The notes below the pieces were generated by a model. The model had not been told where the DNA came from. It was given only the letters and a program-made list of their open reading frames with translations, and did not search any database. From Bacteroidales bacterium UBA4347 (GTDB lineage: Bacteria > Bacteroidota > Bacteroidia > Bacteroidales > P3), in contig DGTB01000113.1 of the NCBI GenBank assembly GCA_002394185.1, positions 5,892 to 13,722 on the forward strand: a stretch of DNA of 7,831 nucleotides, written 5' to 3'. The translations under genes were made by a program, and so were the position numbers. Below are positions 1 through 7,159 of the stretch, piece by piece. The first letter of the stretch is position 1; each line of letters begins with the position of its first letter.

Positions 1-2325
1 TTCCGCCACTTCGTGCTGGTGTACCGCGTCAACAACGAGAACCTCGACACGGCCCGCATGGTGATGTTCCGCGAGCTGAAGGAGAGGGTAGGGGGGATGA
101 GCATGGAGGAGGCCGCGCTGGAGGTGAACCACTGGTGCCACGAGCATGTGGCCTACCGCGCCAGCGACAGCCGCACCTCGGCCCCGTTGGCCACCATGCG
201 CACCAGCCTGGGCCGCTGCGGCGAGGAAAGCACATTCACCGTCACCGCCCTGCGCGCCGTGGGCATACCCGCCCGCCAGTGCTATACGCCCCGCTGGGCG
301 CACTGCGACGACAACCATGCCTGGGTGGAGGTCTGGGTCGCTGGGGAGTCCGGAGAATCCGGGACGTCTGGAGCCTCCGGCGAATGGAAGTTCCTCGGAG
401 CCTGCGAGCCCGACCCGCGGCTCAATATGGGCTGGTTCTCTGTGCCGAGCACGCGCTGCATGATGGTGCACTCGAAGGCCTTCGGCAAGTACAAGGGCGA
501 CGAGGAGGTGGTGAAGCGCACCGCGTTATATAGCGAGCTTAACCTGCTGTCGCATTATGCCCCCACGCGCCGCGTCACTGTCACCGTGCAGGACGAGGAG
601 GGCAAGCCCCTGGAGGGCGCGCAGGTGAAGTTCAAGCTCTACAACTACGCCGAGTATTACACCCTCAGCACCCAGACCACCGATGCCGAGGGCAAGGCCT
701 CGCTAACCACCGGCCTGGGTGATTTGCTGATATGGGCCACCGACGGCGAACGCTACGCCTTCGAGAAGCTGGACGTGCGCCAGGACAGCACGATGACGCT
801 GCAGCTTGGAGCGCCGGCATCCTGCCGGCAGGCCGGCGAGACGCCGGCGCTCCAGTTCGAGATGGTGCCCCCCGTGGCTGGCACACCCAAGGTGGTGGCC
901 ACCGAGGAGGAAACCGCCGCCAACGCCAAGCGCCTGGCCTACGAAGACTCGCTGCGCAACGCCTACACTGCCACTTTCCCCACCTACGAGCAGTGGTGGG
1001 AGATGTCGGACTACCCCGTCTCGGTACATCCCGACGTGACCGCCGACAAGGCGTGGGAGCTGGTGAAAAAGAGCGAGGGCAACTGGCGTGAGATCACCGC
1101 CTTCATTGACACCTGCGGGGATTATCGCCGCGAATACTATGAGTACATGAGCAGCTATAGCGACAAGGACATGCGCGACATCACCGCCGCCACCCTCGAG
1201 GCGCATTGGACCGAGCCGTGGCAGTATAAAGGTTACGCTCGTGATGTATATGAGAAAGGCATCATGCCCGCCCGCATCAGCAACGAGATGGTTCGCCCCT
1301 ACCGCAAGGAGCTCGCCCGCTTCAAGGGCATGACGGCCGAAGAGATACGCCAGTGGACGCTGGACAGCATCGTCATTGACGACAGCAGCAACTACTACAA
1401 CTGTCCCGTCTCGCCCGTGGGCGTGTACAAGCTGCGCCGTGCTGACAGCCACAGCCGCGACATCTTCTTCGTGGCCGCCTGCCGCGCCGCCGGGGTGCCC
1501 GCCTATCTGGATAATGCCACCAACGAGCTCTTCGTCTACGGCAAGGCCGGCTGGAACAGGATAACCTTCGGGGAGTTGTCGAGTTCGGCGGCCTTCAGGT
1601 CGCCGGCTACCCTCACCCTGACCTACCGCGGCAAGGAACCCGCCAAGCCTGTCTACTGGCCCCACTTCACGCTGGCCAAGCTGGAGAATGGCGACCTGCG
1701 CACCTTCGACTTCGAAGACGACCCGAGGATGGAGTGGAGAACGGTGAGCGGAGAGCGGAGAACGGATGCTCTCGACTTGGAGCCCGGCGTCTACTGCCTC
1801 AGCACGGGCAATCGCTACCCCGACGGGGCCGTGCGGTCAAGGATGGAATTCTTCGAGGTGGCGGCCGGAGAGAAGGTGACCAAGGAGATTGTCATCCTGC
1901 CCCTGCTGGCCCGCACCGACGAGCTGGGCATGGTGGACAAGAATCTGGAACTCTTCGACGGCGTGGCCCTGTGGGACTATGCAGGCAAGGAGGGCATGCT
2001 CTACGTCAACCTGGGCGACTACAGCGAGCCCTCGAAGCACCTCATCGTGGAACTGCGCCAGCTGCAGAAGGAGATGAAGCAGTGGGGCGGCATGACCTTC
2101 ATGGTGGGGCCGACCACTATCGGCATGACCGGGTGGAATCTGGTAAACACCGACTTTGCCTACCAGAAAGGCCTGCTGGAACAGCGCATCTGCGAGGCTG
2201 CCAAGCTGGGCAAGGTGGAGTATCCGCTGGTGGCGTTGATAGACAAGGATGGCCAGATCCTCTACCACAGTACGGGCTACAAGATTGGCGTTGTGGAGCA
2301 GGTGCTCAAGGCGGCTGCCTTATAG
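1..2325 (+). CDS. Transglutaminase-like multidomain protein with thioredoxin-like C-terminus (5' end outside window)
   Basis: The reading frame is open from base 1, so the N-terminus lies outside the window; the GTG at 13 is internal. Residues are counted from base 1 (774 visible). Residues about 25-150 form a transglutaminase core: Cys73 in GRCGEES, His106 in NHAWVEVWV and Asp138 in GACEPDP make the expected Cys-His-Asp triad. About 190-270 is a beta domain resembling carboxypeptidase-regulatory/CNA-B folds (VTVQDEEGKPLEGAQV). A helical stretch follows, then a second transglutaminase-like segment at about 470-540 in which the nucleophile position is Ser483. About 540-635 is beta-rich. About 640-774 resembles a thioredoxin fold with SEPSK (Ser675, Ser678) where CxxC would be, and YPLVALIDKDG near the cis-Pro position. 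Related Bacteroidales proteins are usually exported, but the signal peptide is not visible here. Substrate is unknown; peptidase-like or protein cross-linking activity is possible for the first domain only. Family call is confident, function is not. Confidence 0.85.
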   Translation, partial: FRHFVLVYRVNNENLDTARMVMFRELKERVGGMSMEEAALEVNHWCHEHVAYRASDSRTSAPLATMRTSLGRCGEESTFTVTALRAVGIPARQCYTPRWAHCDDNHAWVEVWVAGESGESGTSGASGEWKFLGACEPDPRLNMGWFSVPSTRCMMVHSKAFGKYKGDEEVVKRTALYSELNLLSHYAPTRRVTVTVQDEEGKPLEGAQVKFKLYNYAEYYTLSTQTTDAEGKASLTTGLGDLLIWATDGERYAFEKLDVRQDSTMTLQLGAPASCRQAGETPALQFEMVPPVAGTPKVVATEEETAANAKRLAYEDSLRNAYTATFPTYEQWWEMSDYPVSVHPDVTADKAWELVKKSEGNWREITAFIDTCGDYRREYYEYMSSYSDKDMRDITAATLEAHWTEPWQYKGYARDVYEKGIMPARISNEMVRPYRKELARFKGMTAEEIRQWTLDSIVIDDSSNYYNCPVSPVGVYKLRRADSHSRDIFFVAACRAAGVPAYLDNATNELFVYGKAGWNRITFGELSSSAAFRSPATLTLTYRGKEPAKPVYWPHFTLAKLENGDLRTFDFEDDPRMEWRTVSGERRTDALDLEPGVYCLSTGNRYPDGAVRSRMEFFEVAAGEKVTKEIVILPLLARTDELGMVDKNLELFDGVALWDYAGKEGMLYVNLGDYSEPSKHLIVELRQLQKEMKQWGGMTFMVGPTTIGMTGWNLVNTDFAYQKGLLEQRICEAAKLGKVEYPLVALIDKDGQILYHSTGYKIGVVEQVLKAAAL
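343..378 (+). repeat. Four degenerate 9-bp tandem units, in frame (Gly-X-Ser)
   Basis: The units ggggagtcc, ggagaatcc, gggacgtct and ggagcctcc follow one another exactly in the reading frame and encode GES-GES-GTS-GAS. They lie in the transglutaminase core between the strand carrying His106 and the strand carrying Asp138, where a surface loop is expected. A fifth partial unit (ggcgaatgg) continues into conserved-looking sequence. Seen directly; the loop placement is inferred from the family fold. Confidence 0.75.
807..854 (+). repeat. 48-bp GC-rich palindromic element (REP-like), in frame inside the CDS
   Basis: Perfect 12-bp terminal inverted repeats (tggagcgccggc at 807-818, gccggcgctcca at 843-854) flank an imperfectly paired centre that itself holds the 12-bp palindrome cctgccggcagg (821-832). 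The element is 48 bp long, a multiple of three, has no stop in this frame, and adds about 16 residues between the beta domain and the following helical region. It resembles mobile REP-type palindromes. No transposase or RAYT gene is in the window. Confidence 0.7.
1736..1765 (+). repeat. 7-bp tandem repeat (four units) inside the CDS
   Basis: Units ggagaac, ggtgagc, ggagagc and ggagaac, followed by gg, run head to tail. They encode a short hydrophilic stretch (WRTVSGERRTD) between a beta-rich segment and the LEPGVYCLSTGNR strand. Because the period is not a multiple of three, each unit is read in a different frame. The purine-only bias of the block differs from the codons around it. Confidence 0.6.
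2320..2325. other. Overlapping convergent stop codons
   Basis: The six bases ttatag serve both genes. The plus-strand gene reads tta (Leu) then the TAG stop, while the minus-strand gene uses the complement of the same tta as its TAA stop. There is no intergenic space for a terminator, so both transcripts must end inside the opposite gene. Confidence 0.95.
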
Positions 2326-2865
2326 GATTTCGCGGTGGATTTCGCGGATGATTCGGGCGGGAGTGCCGGCGACGACCATGCCGGCAGGGACGTCCTTGGT
2401 GACGACTGAGCCCGCGGCAACAATGGCGTCTTCGCCGATGGTGACACCGGCCAGCACCGTTACGTTGGCGCCCAGCCAGGCGTTGCGTTTGACGACGATG
2501 GGTTTGGTGAGCAACGAGTGACGCTTGGCCGGCTCTTCGGGGTGATACTCCGTGGCCAGCACGCAGTGGGGACCGATGAAGACATCGTCCTCGATGGTGA
2601 TACCGCCGAGGGCCAGCAGGGAGCAGCCGAAGTTGAGAAAGCAGTCCTTGCCCAGACTGACGCCCGGTCCATAGTTGATGTTGAGCGGAGGAAAGACCCG
2701 CACGGTGTCGTCTACCGTCTTGCAGGTGATTTGTCTAAGATATTCGCGCACCTCGTCGTCGGAGTGCCATCCAGAGTTCATCTCGGCTACCAGTTGTCGT
2801 GTCCGCACCACTTCATCGGCGACGGCCTGTGAGCCTACGTATTTGTTTTCAGTATTTTTGTTCAT
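2320..2865 (-). CDS. LacA/Maa-type hexapeptide-repeat sugar O-acetyltransferase
   Basis: The 181-residue product fits the maltose/galactoside O-acetyltransferase group (usually about 180-200 residues), which transfers acetyl from acetyl-CoA to a sugar hydroxyl in the cytosol. Residues about 13-60 match the small N-terminal helical Mac domain. From about 62 onward there are left-handed beta-helix hexapeptide repeats (for example LGKDCF, IEDDVF, IGEDAIVAAGSVVTKDVP). The YHP motif at 107-109 supplies His108 in the place of the family's catalytic His. The end, GTPARIIREI, is the usual family ending, followed by a short extra HREIL made by a local duplication. It is the last gene of the glmS cluster, starting 5 nt after the preceding stop. 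No Shine-Dalgarno sequence is visible. It could act on a free sugar, a nucleotide sugar or a glycan precursor; the substrate is not predictable, so no gene symbol is given. Confidence 0.88.
   Translation of the reverse strand: MNKNTENKYVGSQAVADEVVRTRQLVAEMNSGWHSDDEVREYLRQITCKTVDDTVRVFPPLNINYGPGVSLGKDCFLNFGCSLLALGGITIEDDVFIGPHCVLATEYHPEEPAKRHSLLTKPIVVKRNAWLGANVTVLAGVTIGEDAIVAAGSVVTKDVPAGMVVAGTPARIIREIHREIL
2325..2347 (-). repeat. Short tandem duplication at the 3' end of the acetyltransferase gene
   Basis: The 11-mer ggatttcgcgg occurs at 2325-2335 and again at 2337-2347, a 12-bp period. On the coding strand it gives Arg-Glu-Ile-His/Arg-Glu-Ile-Leu and then stop. The second copy accounts for the extra residues after the usual family C-terminus. 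Confidence 0.7.
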
Positions 2866-2870
2866 GGCGG

Positions 2871-3875
2871 TTATAGGCGGTTTTTTATGTCCGAGCCAAC
2901 ATATTGACCGACGGCTTTGGCTGTCGGATTGGAGAAATGGGTGTCGTCGGGCAGATAGACATCCAGCGTGCCGCTATCGACCAGCGAGTCGATGAGTGGC
3001 AACATATTGAGGAATCGGGGCACCGAATCGAATATGCAGGGGGATTCCAATATTCGTTTGGCGGTGTCGGGAGGAGATACCATTTGGTGCCGATAGGCGG
3101 TGTATTTTTCTGGTATGGCGACAAAGATGATGGTTTTCCCGTAGGATTGTGCCAGGCTGTCGAGTCTTTTCAGATTCTCCAATGCGCGGTCATATTCCCA
3201 TTCCATGGGTTTCAACAAATCTTCCTGATAGAAGAGGAGCTCTTGGGGATGGATGGAAAAGCAGGGGCGGCTCAGCTGTACACGTCCGACAGGAGGAGGG
3301 TCGAGGCCCAGGTTCTTCTTGTAATATTCTATGGGACGGGAGCTGATGTCATGCAAATCCTCTATCCAGAGGTCTTTTGTGGACTGTTGGGGAGTGACCA
3401 TCGGCGGGTTGATGTTGTCGAAATCGAGGTAGCATAGGCGGTAGATTATCAATCTTTCGCCCGACTGCAGGATGACGGTGTCGCCAAGGTCGTTGGGACA
3501 GTGCTTCAAGGCACTAAGGAATTCCTTCAGAGGCTCTTGGAAGTAGCCGGCCACTACGATACGTTTCCCGACGATACCGCCCATGAACTGATGCCAGCGT
3601 GAGTCGGGCCAGCGAGAGTTGGCGGCAGTGTAGGAGTCGCCAAACACCACCCACTCGTCTGCTGCTTTGGGGCCAATGTCGTCCACGTCCACATCGCGAC
3701 ATGAAGTGCGAGGCGTATTGGGGTCGGGTTGAGGGCGGGTATAGTGGAATTCTTTTTGGGTCAGTCGGGCCAGGTCTCCTCTCATGGCGTTCATGTCGAC
3801 GAAGAGATAAAAGTAGGCAAGCAGTGCCATCAGAGGCAACAGGTAGAGCAGTGTATGCAGGAGAAATCTTTTCAT
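2871..3875 (-). CDS. Membrane-anchored SGNH/DHHW-type protein, AlgJ/AlgX-like partner of the MBOAT
   Basis: The product is 334 residues from the chosen start. Residues 4-27 are a hydrophobic segment after MKR (signal anchor), so the rest should face the periplasm. FGDSYT (78-83) supplies the SGNH block-I Ser81. LPDDTHF (308-314) supplies the C-terminal Asp/His pair (Asp310 or Asp311, His313). IPEK (254-257) before the last block is also common in this group. In known systems (AlgI with AlgJ/AlgX) such proteins work with an MBOAT to place acetyl groups on a polysaccharide, and here the MBOAT gene lies directly upstream. The ATG at 3875 is preferred: it starts 7 nt after the MBOAT stop and gives a clean signal anchor. 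The ATG at 3911 would add 12 polar residues inside the MBOAT 3' end. Acetyltransferase versus esterase direction is not decided by the sequence. Family assignment rests on motifs and context, as overall similarity is low. Confidence 0.75.
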   Translation of the reverse strand: MKRFLLHTLLYLLPLMALLAYFYLFVDMNAMRGDLARLTQKEFHYTRPQPDPNTPRTSCRDVDVDDIGPKAADEWVVFGDSYTAANSRWPDSRWHQFMGGIVGKRIVVAGYFQEPLKEFLSALKHCPNDLGDTVILQSGERLIIYRLCYLDFDNINPPMVTPQQSTKDLWIEDLHDISSRPIEYYKKNLGLDPPPVGRVQLSRPCFSIHPQELLFYQEDLLKPMEWEYDRALENLKRLDSLAQSYGKTIIFVAIPEKYTAYRHQMVSPPDTAKRILESPCIFDSVPRFLNMLPLIDSLVDSGTLDVYLPDDTHFSNPTAKAVGQYVGSDIKNRL

Positions 3876-3882
3876 GGCCGGT

Positions 3883-5298
3883 TCAGAATTGGAAATAAAT
3901 GAAATTCTCACTGTGGGAAGAGAAGAGCAGGATGGCGCCAGTCAAAGAGTAGTAGATGGCGGCGCGTGCCCAGCGAGGACGTACAGTGCCAAGTACCAGC
4001 CCGTGCTCTCGCTCGCGGTTGATCCATTCTGCCACAAACATTATAAGGATAAATCCCAGTGTCAACCATGGCACATCGATTCCTTCCATAGTCCAGTTGC
4101 CTTTGAAAAATTGTGCAAAATATCCGAAGGAGTCGCTGATGGTGTCGGCGCGGAAGAAAATGCGGCCGATGGTGCAGAGCAGGAATGTGTTGCACATCAT
4201 GGCTACTTCGCCAATCGTGGGCAGCATCCTCCCCTGGGCTACCGTGTCGAGATGGCGCCGGTTGCGTCCTGACAGCATCAGGGGTATAAACAGAATGGCA
4301 TGGAAGGCTCCCCATGCTACAAATGTCCAGTTGGCTCCATGCCACAGGCCGCTTACGAGAAAAATAATCACGGTGTTGCGGACGGTTTGCAGCTTGCTGC
4401 CACGGCTGCCACCCAAGGGGATGTACAGATAATCGCGGAACCATCGATTGAGTGATATGTGCCACCTCCGCCAGAACTCTCCGGTGTCGCGACTGAAATA
4501 TGGCGTTTTGAAGTTTGGTTTCAGATGTATGCCAAACAGTTTGGCACATCCGATGGCAATATTGCTGTATCCGGCGAAATCGCCGTAGATTTGTATGGAG
4601 AAAAGCATGGCGGCTATCACCAGTCGTGGCCCTGTGCTTTCGGCGTAATGACCCCATACTTGGTCTACATATAGGCCACAGCGGTCGGCTACAACCATCT
4701 TCATGAAGAATCCCCAGAGCATCTGCCTCATTCCATCGGCTGCCAAGCTGTAGTCGAAGTGTCGTTTCTCCAAGAACTGTGGTAGCAGGTTTGTGGCACG
4801 CTCGATAGGGCCTGCCACCAGTTGGGGGAAGAAGCTCACGTATGCGAAGTAGGCCACTATGTCGTGTGTGGGCTCTATCTTCCTTTTGTAAACGTCGATA
4901 CTGTAGCTGAGGGCTTGGAAGGTGTAGAATGAGATGCCTACGGGCAACACTAAGCCCAAGAGCAGCCTGTCGCCTTGGCCGCCGAGGAAAACATCGGCAA
5001 AAGACTGAGCGAAAAAGTCATAGTATTTGAACAGGCCTAAAATTCCCAGATTGACTCCCACCGACAGCCATAGCCATAGTCGCCGTCGGCGTTCTCTTTC
5101 CATCATTATGCCTGTCCACCAGCTCAGTAGGGTCGTGAATGCTATCAGTGCCAAAAAACGATAGTCCCACCACCCATAGAACAGGTAGGATGCAGTCACT
5201 ACCCATAGATTCTGAAGCTGTCTTTTTTTGTTCAGCAGCCAGTAAATGGCAAAGACTACCGGTAGGAAGATGAGAAATTCGGCAGAGTTGAACAGCAT
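3883..5298 (-). CDS. MBOAT-family membrane O-acyltransferase (AlgI/DltB-type)
   Basis: This is a 471-residue polytopic membrane protein, a normal length for AlgI-like enzymes. It begins MLFNSAEFLIFLP, a typical N-terminus of the group. FWRRWHIS (275-282, His280) and GLWHGANW (317-324, His320) are the two signature blocks; His320 matches the conserved MBOAT His. SFFPQLVAGPIER (155-167) is also characteristic, and the protein ends IYFQF as many homologues do. Known members pass acetyl groups (AlgI, PatA) or D-alanyl groups (DltB) through the inner membrane to extracytoplasmic acceptors. With an SGNH/DHHW protein next door and no dltA or dltC, polysaccharide O-acetylation is the better inference. 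The start codon is 1 nt after the glmS stop, which suggests translational coupling. Base composition is clearly more AT-rich than glmS. Confidence 0.93.
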   Translation of the reverse strand: MLFNSAEFLIFLPVVFAIYWLLNKKRQLQNLWVVTASYLFYGWWDYRFLALIAFTTLLSWWTGIMMERERRRRLWLWLSVGVNLGILGLFKYYDFFAQSFADVFLGGQGDRLLLGLVLPVGISFYTFQALSYSIDVYKRKIEPTHDIVAYFAYVSFFPQLVAGPIERATNLLPQFLEKRHFDYSLAADGMRQMLWGFFMKMVVADRCGLYVDQVWGHYAESTGPRLVIAAMLFSIQIYGDFAGYSNIAIGCAKLFGIHLKPNFKTPYFSRDTGEFWRRWHISLNRWFRDYLYIPLGGSRGSKLQTVRNTVIIFLVSGLWHGANWTFVAWGAFHAILFIPLMLSGRNRRHLDTVAQGRMLPTIGEVAMMCNTFLLCTIGRIFFRADTISDSFGYFAQFFKGNWTMEGIDVPWLTLGFILIMFVAEWINREREHGLVLGTVRPRWARAAIYYSLTGAILLFSSHSENFIYFQF

Positions 5299-5299
5299 T

Positions 5300-7159
5300 C
5301 TATTCCACTGTTACACTCTTGGCGAGGTTGCGGGGCTGGTCGACGTTGCGGCCCTTGGCGGTGGCAATGTAGTAGGCCAGCAGCTGCAGCGGGATGACCG
5401 AGAGCAGGGGAACGAAGCAGTCGCGTGTGTCGGGGATGACGAAGCAGTAGTCGCTCATGTTTTTCACCGTCGTGTCGCCTTCGGTGACCACAGAGATGAT
5501 CTTGCCCTTGCGGCTCTTGATTTCCTGGATGTTGCTGACAATCTTGTCGTACATACCGCGCTTCGGGGCGATGAAGACCACGGGCATCTCCTCGTCGACG
5601 AGGGCGATGGGACCGTGCTTCATTTCGGCGGCGGGATAACCTTCGGCGTGGAGGTAGGAAATCTCCTTCAGCTTCAGGGCACCCTCGAGGGCCACGGGGT
5701 AGTTGTAGCCACGGCCGAGGAAGATGAAGTTGCGGCAGTAGGTGAACATCTGGGCAAACTGGTCGATGTTCTTGTTGTTCTCCAGTGTCCACTGTATCTT
5801 GTCGGGAATCTGGTACAGTTCGTCCACCAGCATGTGGAACATGTCGTCGCTCAGCGTGTGCTTTTCTTTGGCGATGGCCAAACCCAGCAGGCACAGCGTA
5901 ATGACCTGGCCGGTGAAGGCCTTGGTGGAGGCCACGCCAATCTCCGGACCCACGTGCAGGTAGGTGCCGCTGTTGGTGGCGCGGGCGATGGAGGAACCGA
6001 TGACGTTGCAGATGCCGTAGAGGAAGGCTCCCTTCTGTTCGGCCAGCTGGATGGCGGCCAGTGTGTCGGCCGTCTCACCGCTCTGGCTCACAGCGATGAC
6101 TACATCGTCCGGATAGATGACGGGGTTGCGGTAGCGGAACTCCGAGGCGTACTCCACCTCGACGGGTATCTGGGCTGCCTCCTCGATGAAGTACTTGCCG
6201 ATAAGGGCCGAGTGCCAACTGGTGCCGCAGGCGCAGATGATGATGCGGCGGGCGTTGATGAATTTGTCTTTATGGTCGATGATGCCGCTGAGCACCACGT
6301 CGTGCGTCTTTTTGTGCAGACGGCCTTTGATGCAGGTGCGCAGGGCGTTGGGCTGCTCCCAGATCTCCTTCAGCATGAAGTGGGGGAAACCGCCCTTCTC
6401 CAGCTCGTCGAGGCTCAGACTCAAGGTGTGCATCTCGGGAGTCTGGTGCACGTTGGCCAGATTGACGATGTCTATCTTGCCGCTGCGGTCCATGTAGGCA
6501 ATCTCCTCGTCCTTGAGGTAAATAACCTGCTTGGTGTATTCCACGATGGGAGTGGCGTCGCTGCCGAGGTAGAACTCCTTCTGCCCACGGGCGTCGGAGC
6601 CTACGCCGATGACCAGGGGGCTGCCCTTGCGGGCGCAAATCAACTGGTCGGGATGCTCCTTCTGCAGTATGGCAATGGCATAGGCGCCGATGACGTTCTT
6701 CAGCGCGCGCTGCACGGCAGTGAAGAGGGTGCACTTGCCTTTCTTCTGTGTGTATTCAATCAGCTGCACCAGCACCTCGGTGTCGGTCTCGCTGCAGAAT
6801 GAGTAGCCTTCCTTCTCCAGCATGGCGCGGAGGGTCTTGTAGTTTTCGATGATGCCATTGTGCACCAGCGAGAGATTGCCGCTCTGCGAGAGATGGGGGT
6901 GCGCATTGACGGTGTTGGGCTCGCCGTGGGTGGCCCAGCGGGTGTGGGCAATGCCGATGCTGCCGCTGGTGTCCTTGTCGGCGCATTTCTCCTCCAGGGC
7001 CGACACTTTGCCGGTGGCCTTGTAGATGTTGAGGTCGCCTTTGGCGTTAATCATGGATACTCCCGCGCTGTCGTAGCCACGGTATTCAAGACGATGAAGA
7101 CCTTTTATCAATATGGGGTAAGCTTCCTGCTCACCGATATATCCTACTATTCCGCACAT
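5300..7159 (-). CDS. glmS: Glutamine-fructose-6-phosphate aminotransferase (isomerising)
   Basis: GlmS converts fructose-6-phosphate and glutamine to glucosamine-6-phosphate and glutamate, the first committed step toward UDP-GlcNAc (peptidoglycan, lipid A, other amino-sugar glycans), in the cytosol. The 619 residues are slightly longer than E. coli GlmS (609). The N-terminal glutaminase domain starts MCGIVGYIG; Cys2 becomes the N-terminal nucleophile, which fixes the start. HTRWATHG (72-79), NGIIEN (101-106) and SETDTE (123-128) are its glutamine-site motifs. KGGFPHFMLKEI (256-267) leads into two SIS domains: CGTSWHS (311-317) and SQSGETADT (358-366) in the first, GRGYNYPVALEGALKLKEIS (482-501) and EMKHGP (512-517) in the second. 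The C-terminus NLAKSVTVE carries the catalytic Lys614. All key residues are present. It leads the acetylation cluster and has its own promoter. A glmS ribozyme, as found in Firmicutes, is absent: the leader is too short. Confidence 0.98.
   Translation of the reverse strand: MCGIVGYIGEQEAYPILIKGLHRLEYRGYDSAGVSMINAKGDLNIYKATGKVSALEEKCADKDTSGSIGIAHTRWATHGEPNTVNAHPHLSQSGNLSLVHNGIIENYKTLRAMLEKEGYSFCSETDTEVLVQLIEYTQKKGKCTLFTAVQRALKNVIGAYAIAILQKEHPDQLICARKGSPLVIGVGSDARGQKEFYLGSDATPIVEYTKQVIYLKDEEIAYMDRSGKIDIVNLANVHQTPEMHTLSLSLDELEKGGFPHFMLKEIWEQPNALRTCIKGRLHKKTHDVVLSGIIDHKDKFINARRIIICACGTSWHSALIGKYFIEEAAQIPVEVEYASEFRYRNPVIYPDDVVIAVSQSGETADTLAAIQLAEQKGAFLYGICNVIGSSIARATNSGTYLHVGPEIGVASTKAFTGQVITLCLLGLAIAKEKHTLSDDMFHMLVDELYQIPDKIQWTLENNKNIDQFAQMFTYCRNFIFLGRGYNYPVALEGALKLKEISYLHAEGYPAAEMKHGPIALVDEEMPVVFIAPKRGMYDKIVSNIQEIKSRKGKIISVVTEGDTTVKNMSDYCFVIPDTRDCFVPLLSVIPLQLLAYYIATAKGRNVDQPRNLAKSVTVE

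Noticed and set aside
13..15. GTG at 13 as start of the transglutaminase gene
   Set aside because: The frame is open to base 1, and the residues before it continue a protein-like sequence (FRHFVLVYRV). The domain would lack its N-terminal part and signal peptide.
703..1665. 320-codon open frame on the minus strand inside the transglutaminase gene
   Set aside because: Shadow of a GC-rich coding region. The plus-strand frame has recognisable domains; this one has none.
2364..2386. Hairpin tgccggc-N9-gccggca as a terminator for the convergent genes
   Set aside because: There is no T tract on either side and it lies inside conserved codons of the acetyltransferase (VPAGMVVAGTPA).
3876..3911. 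Earlier ATG (3911) for the SGNH/DHHW protein
   Set aside because: It adds 12 polar residues inside the MBOAT 3' end in front of a well-formed signal anchor. The ATG at 3875 fits the short gaps of the cluster better.
5246..6802. 518-codon open frame on the plus strand opposite glmS
   Set aside because: It is antisense to a glmS with every catalytic motif intact. The translation is repetitive Val/Gly/Asp-rich and matches no known family, as expected from GC-rich codons read on the other strand.
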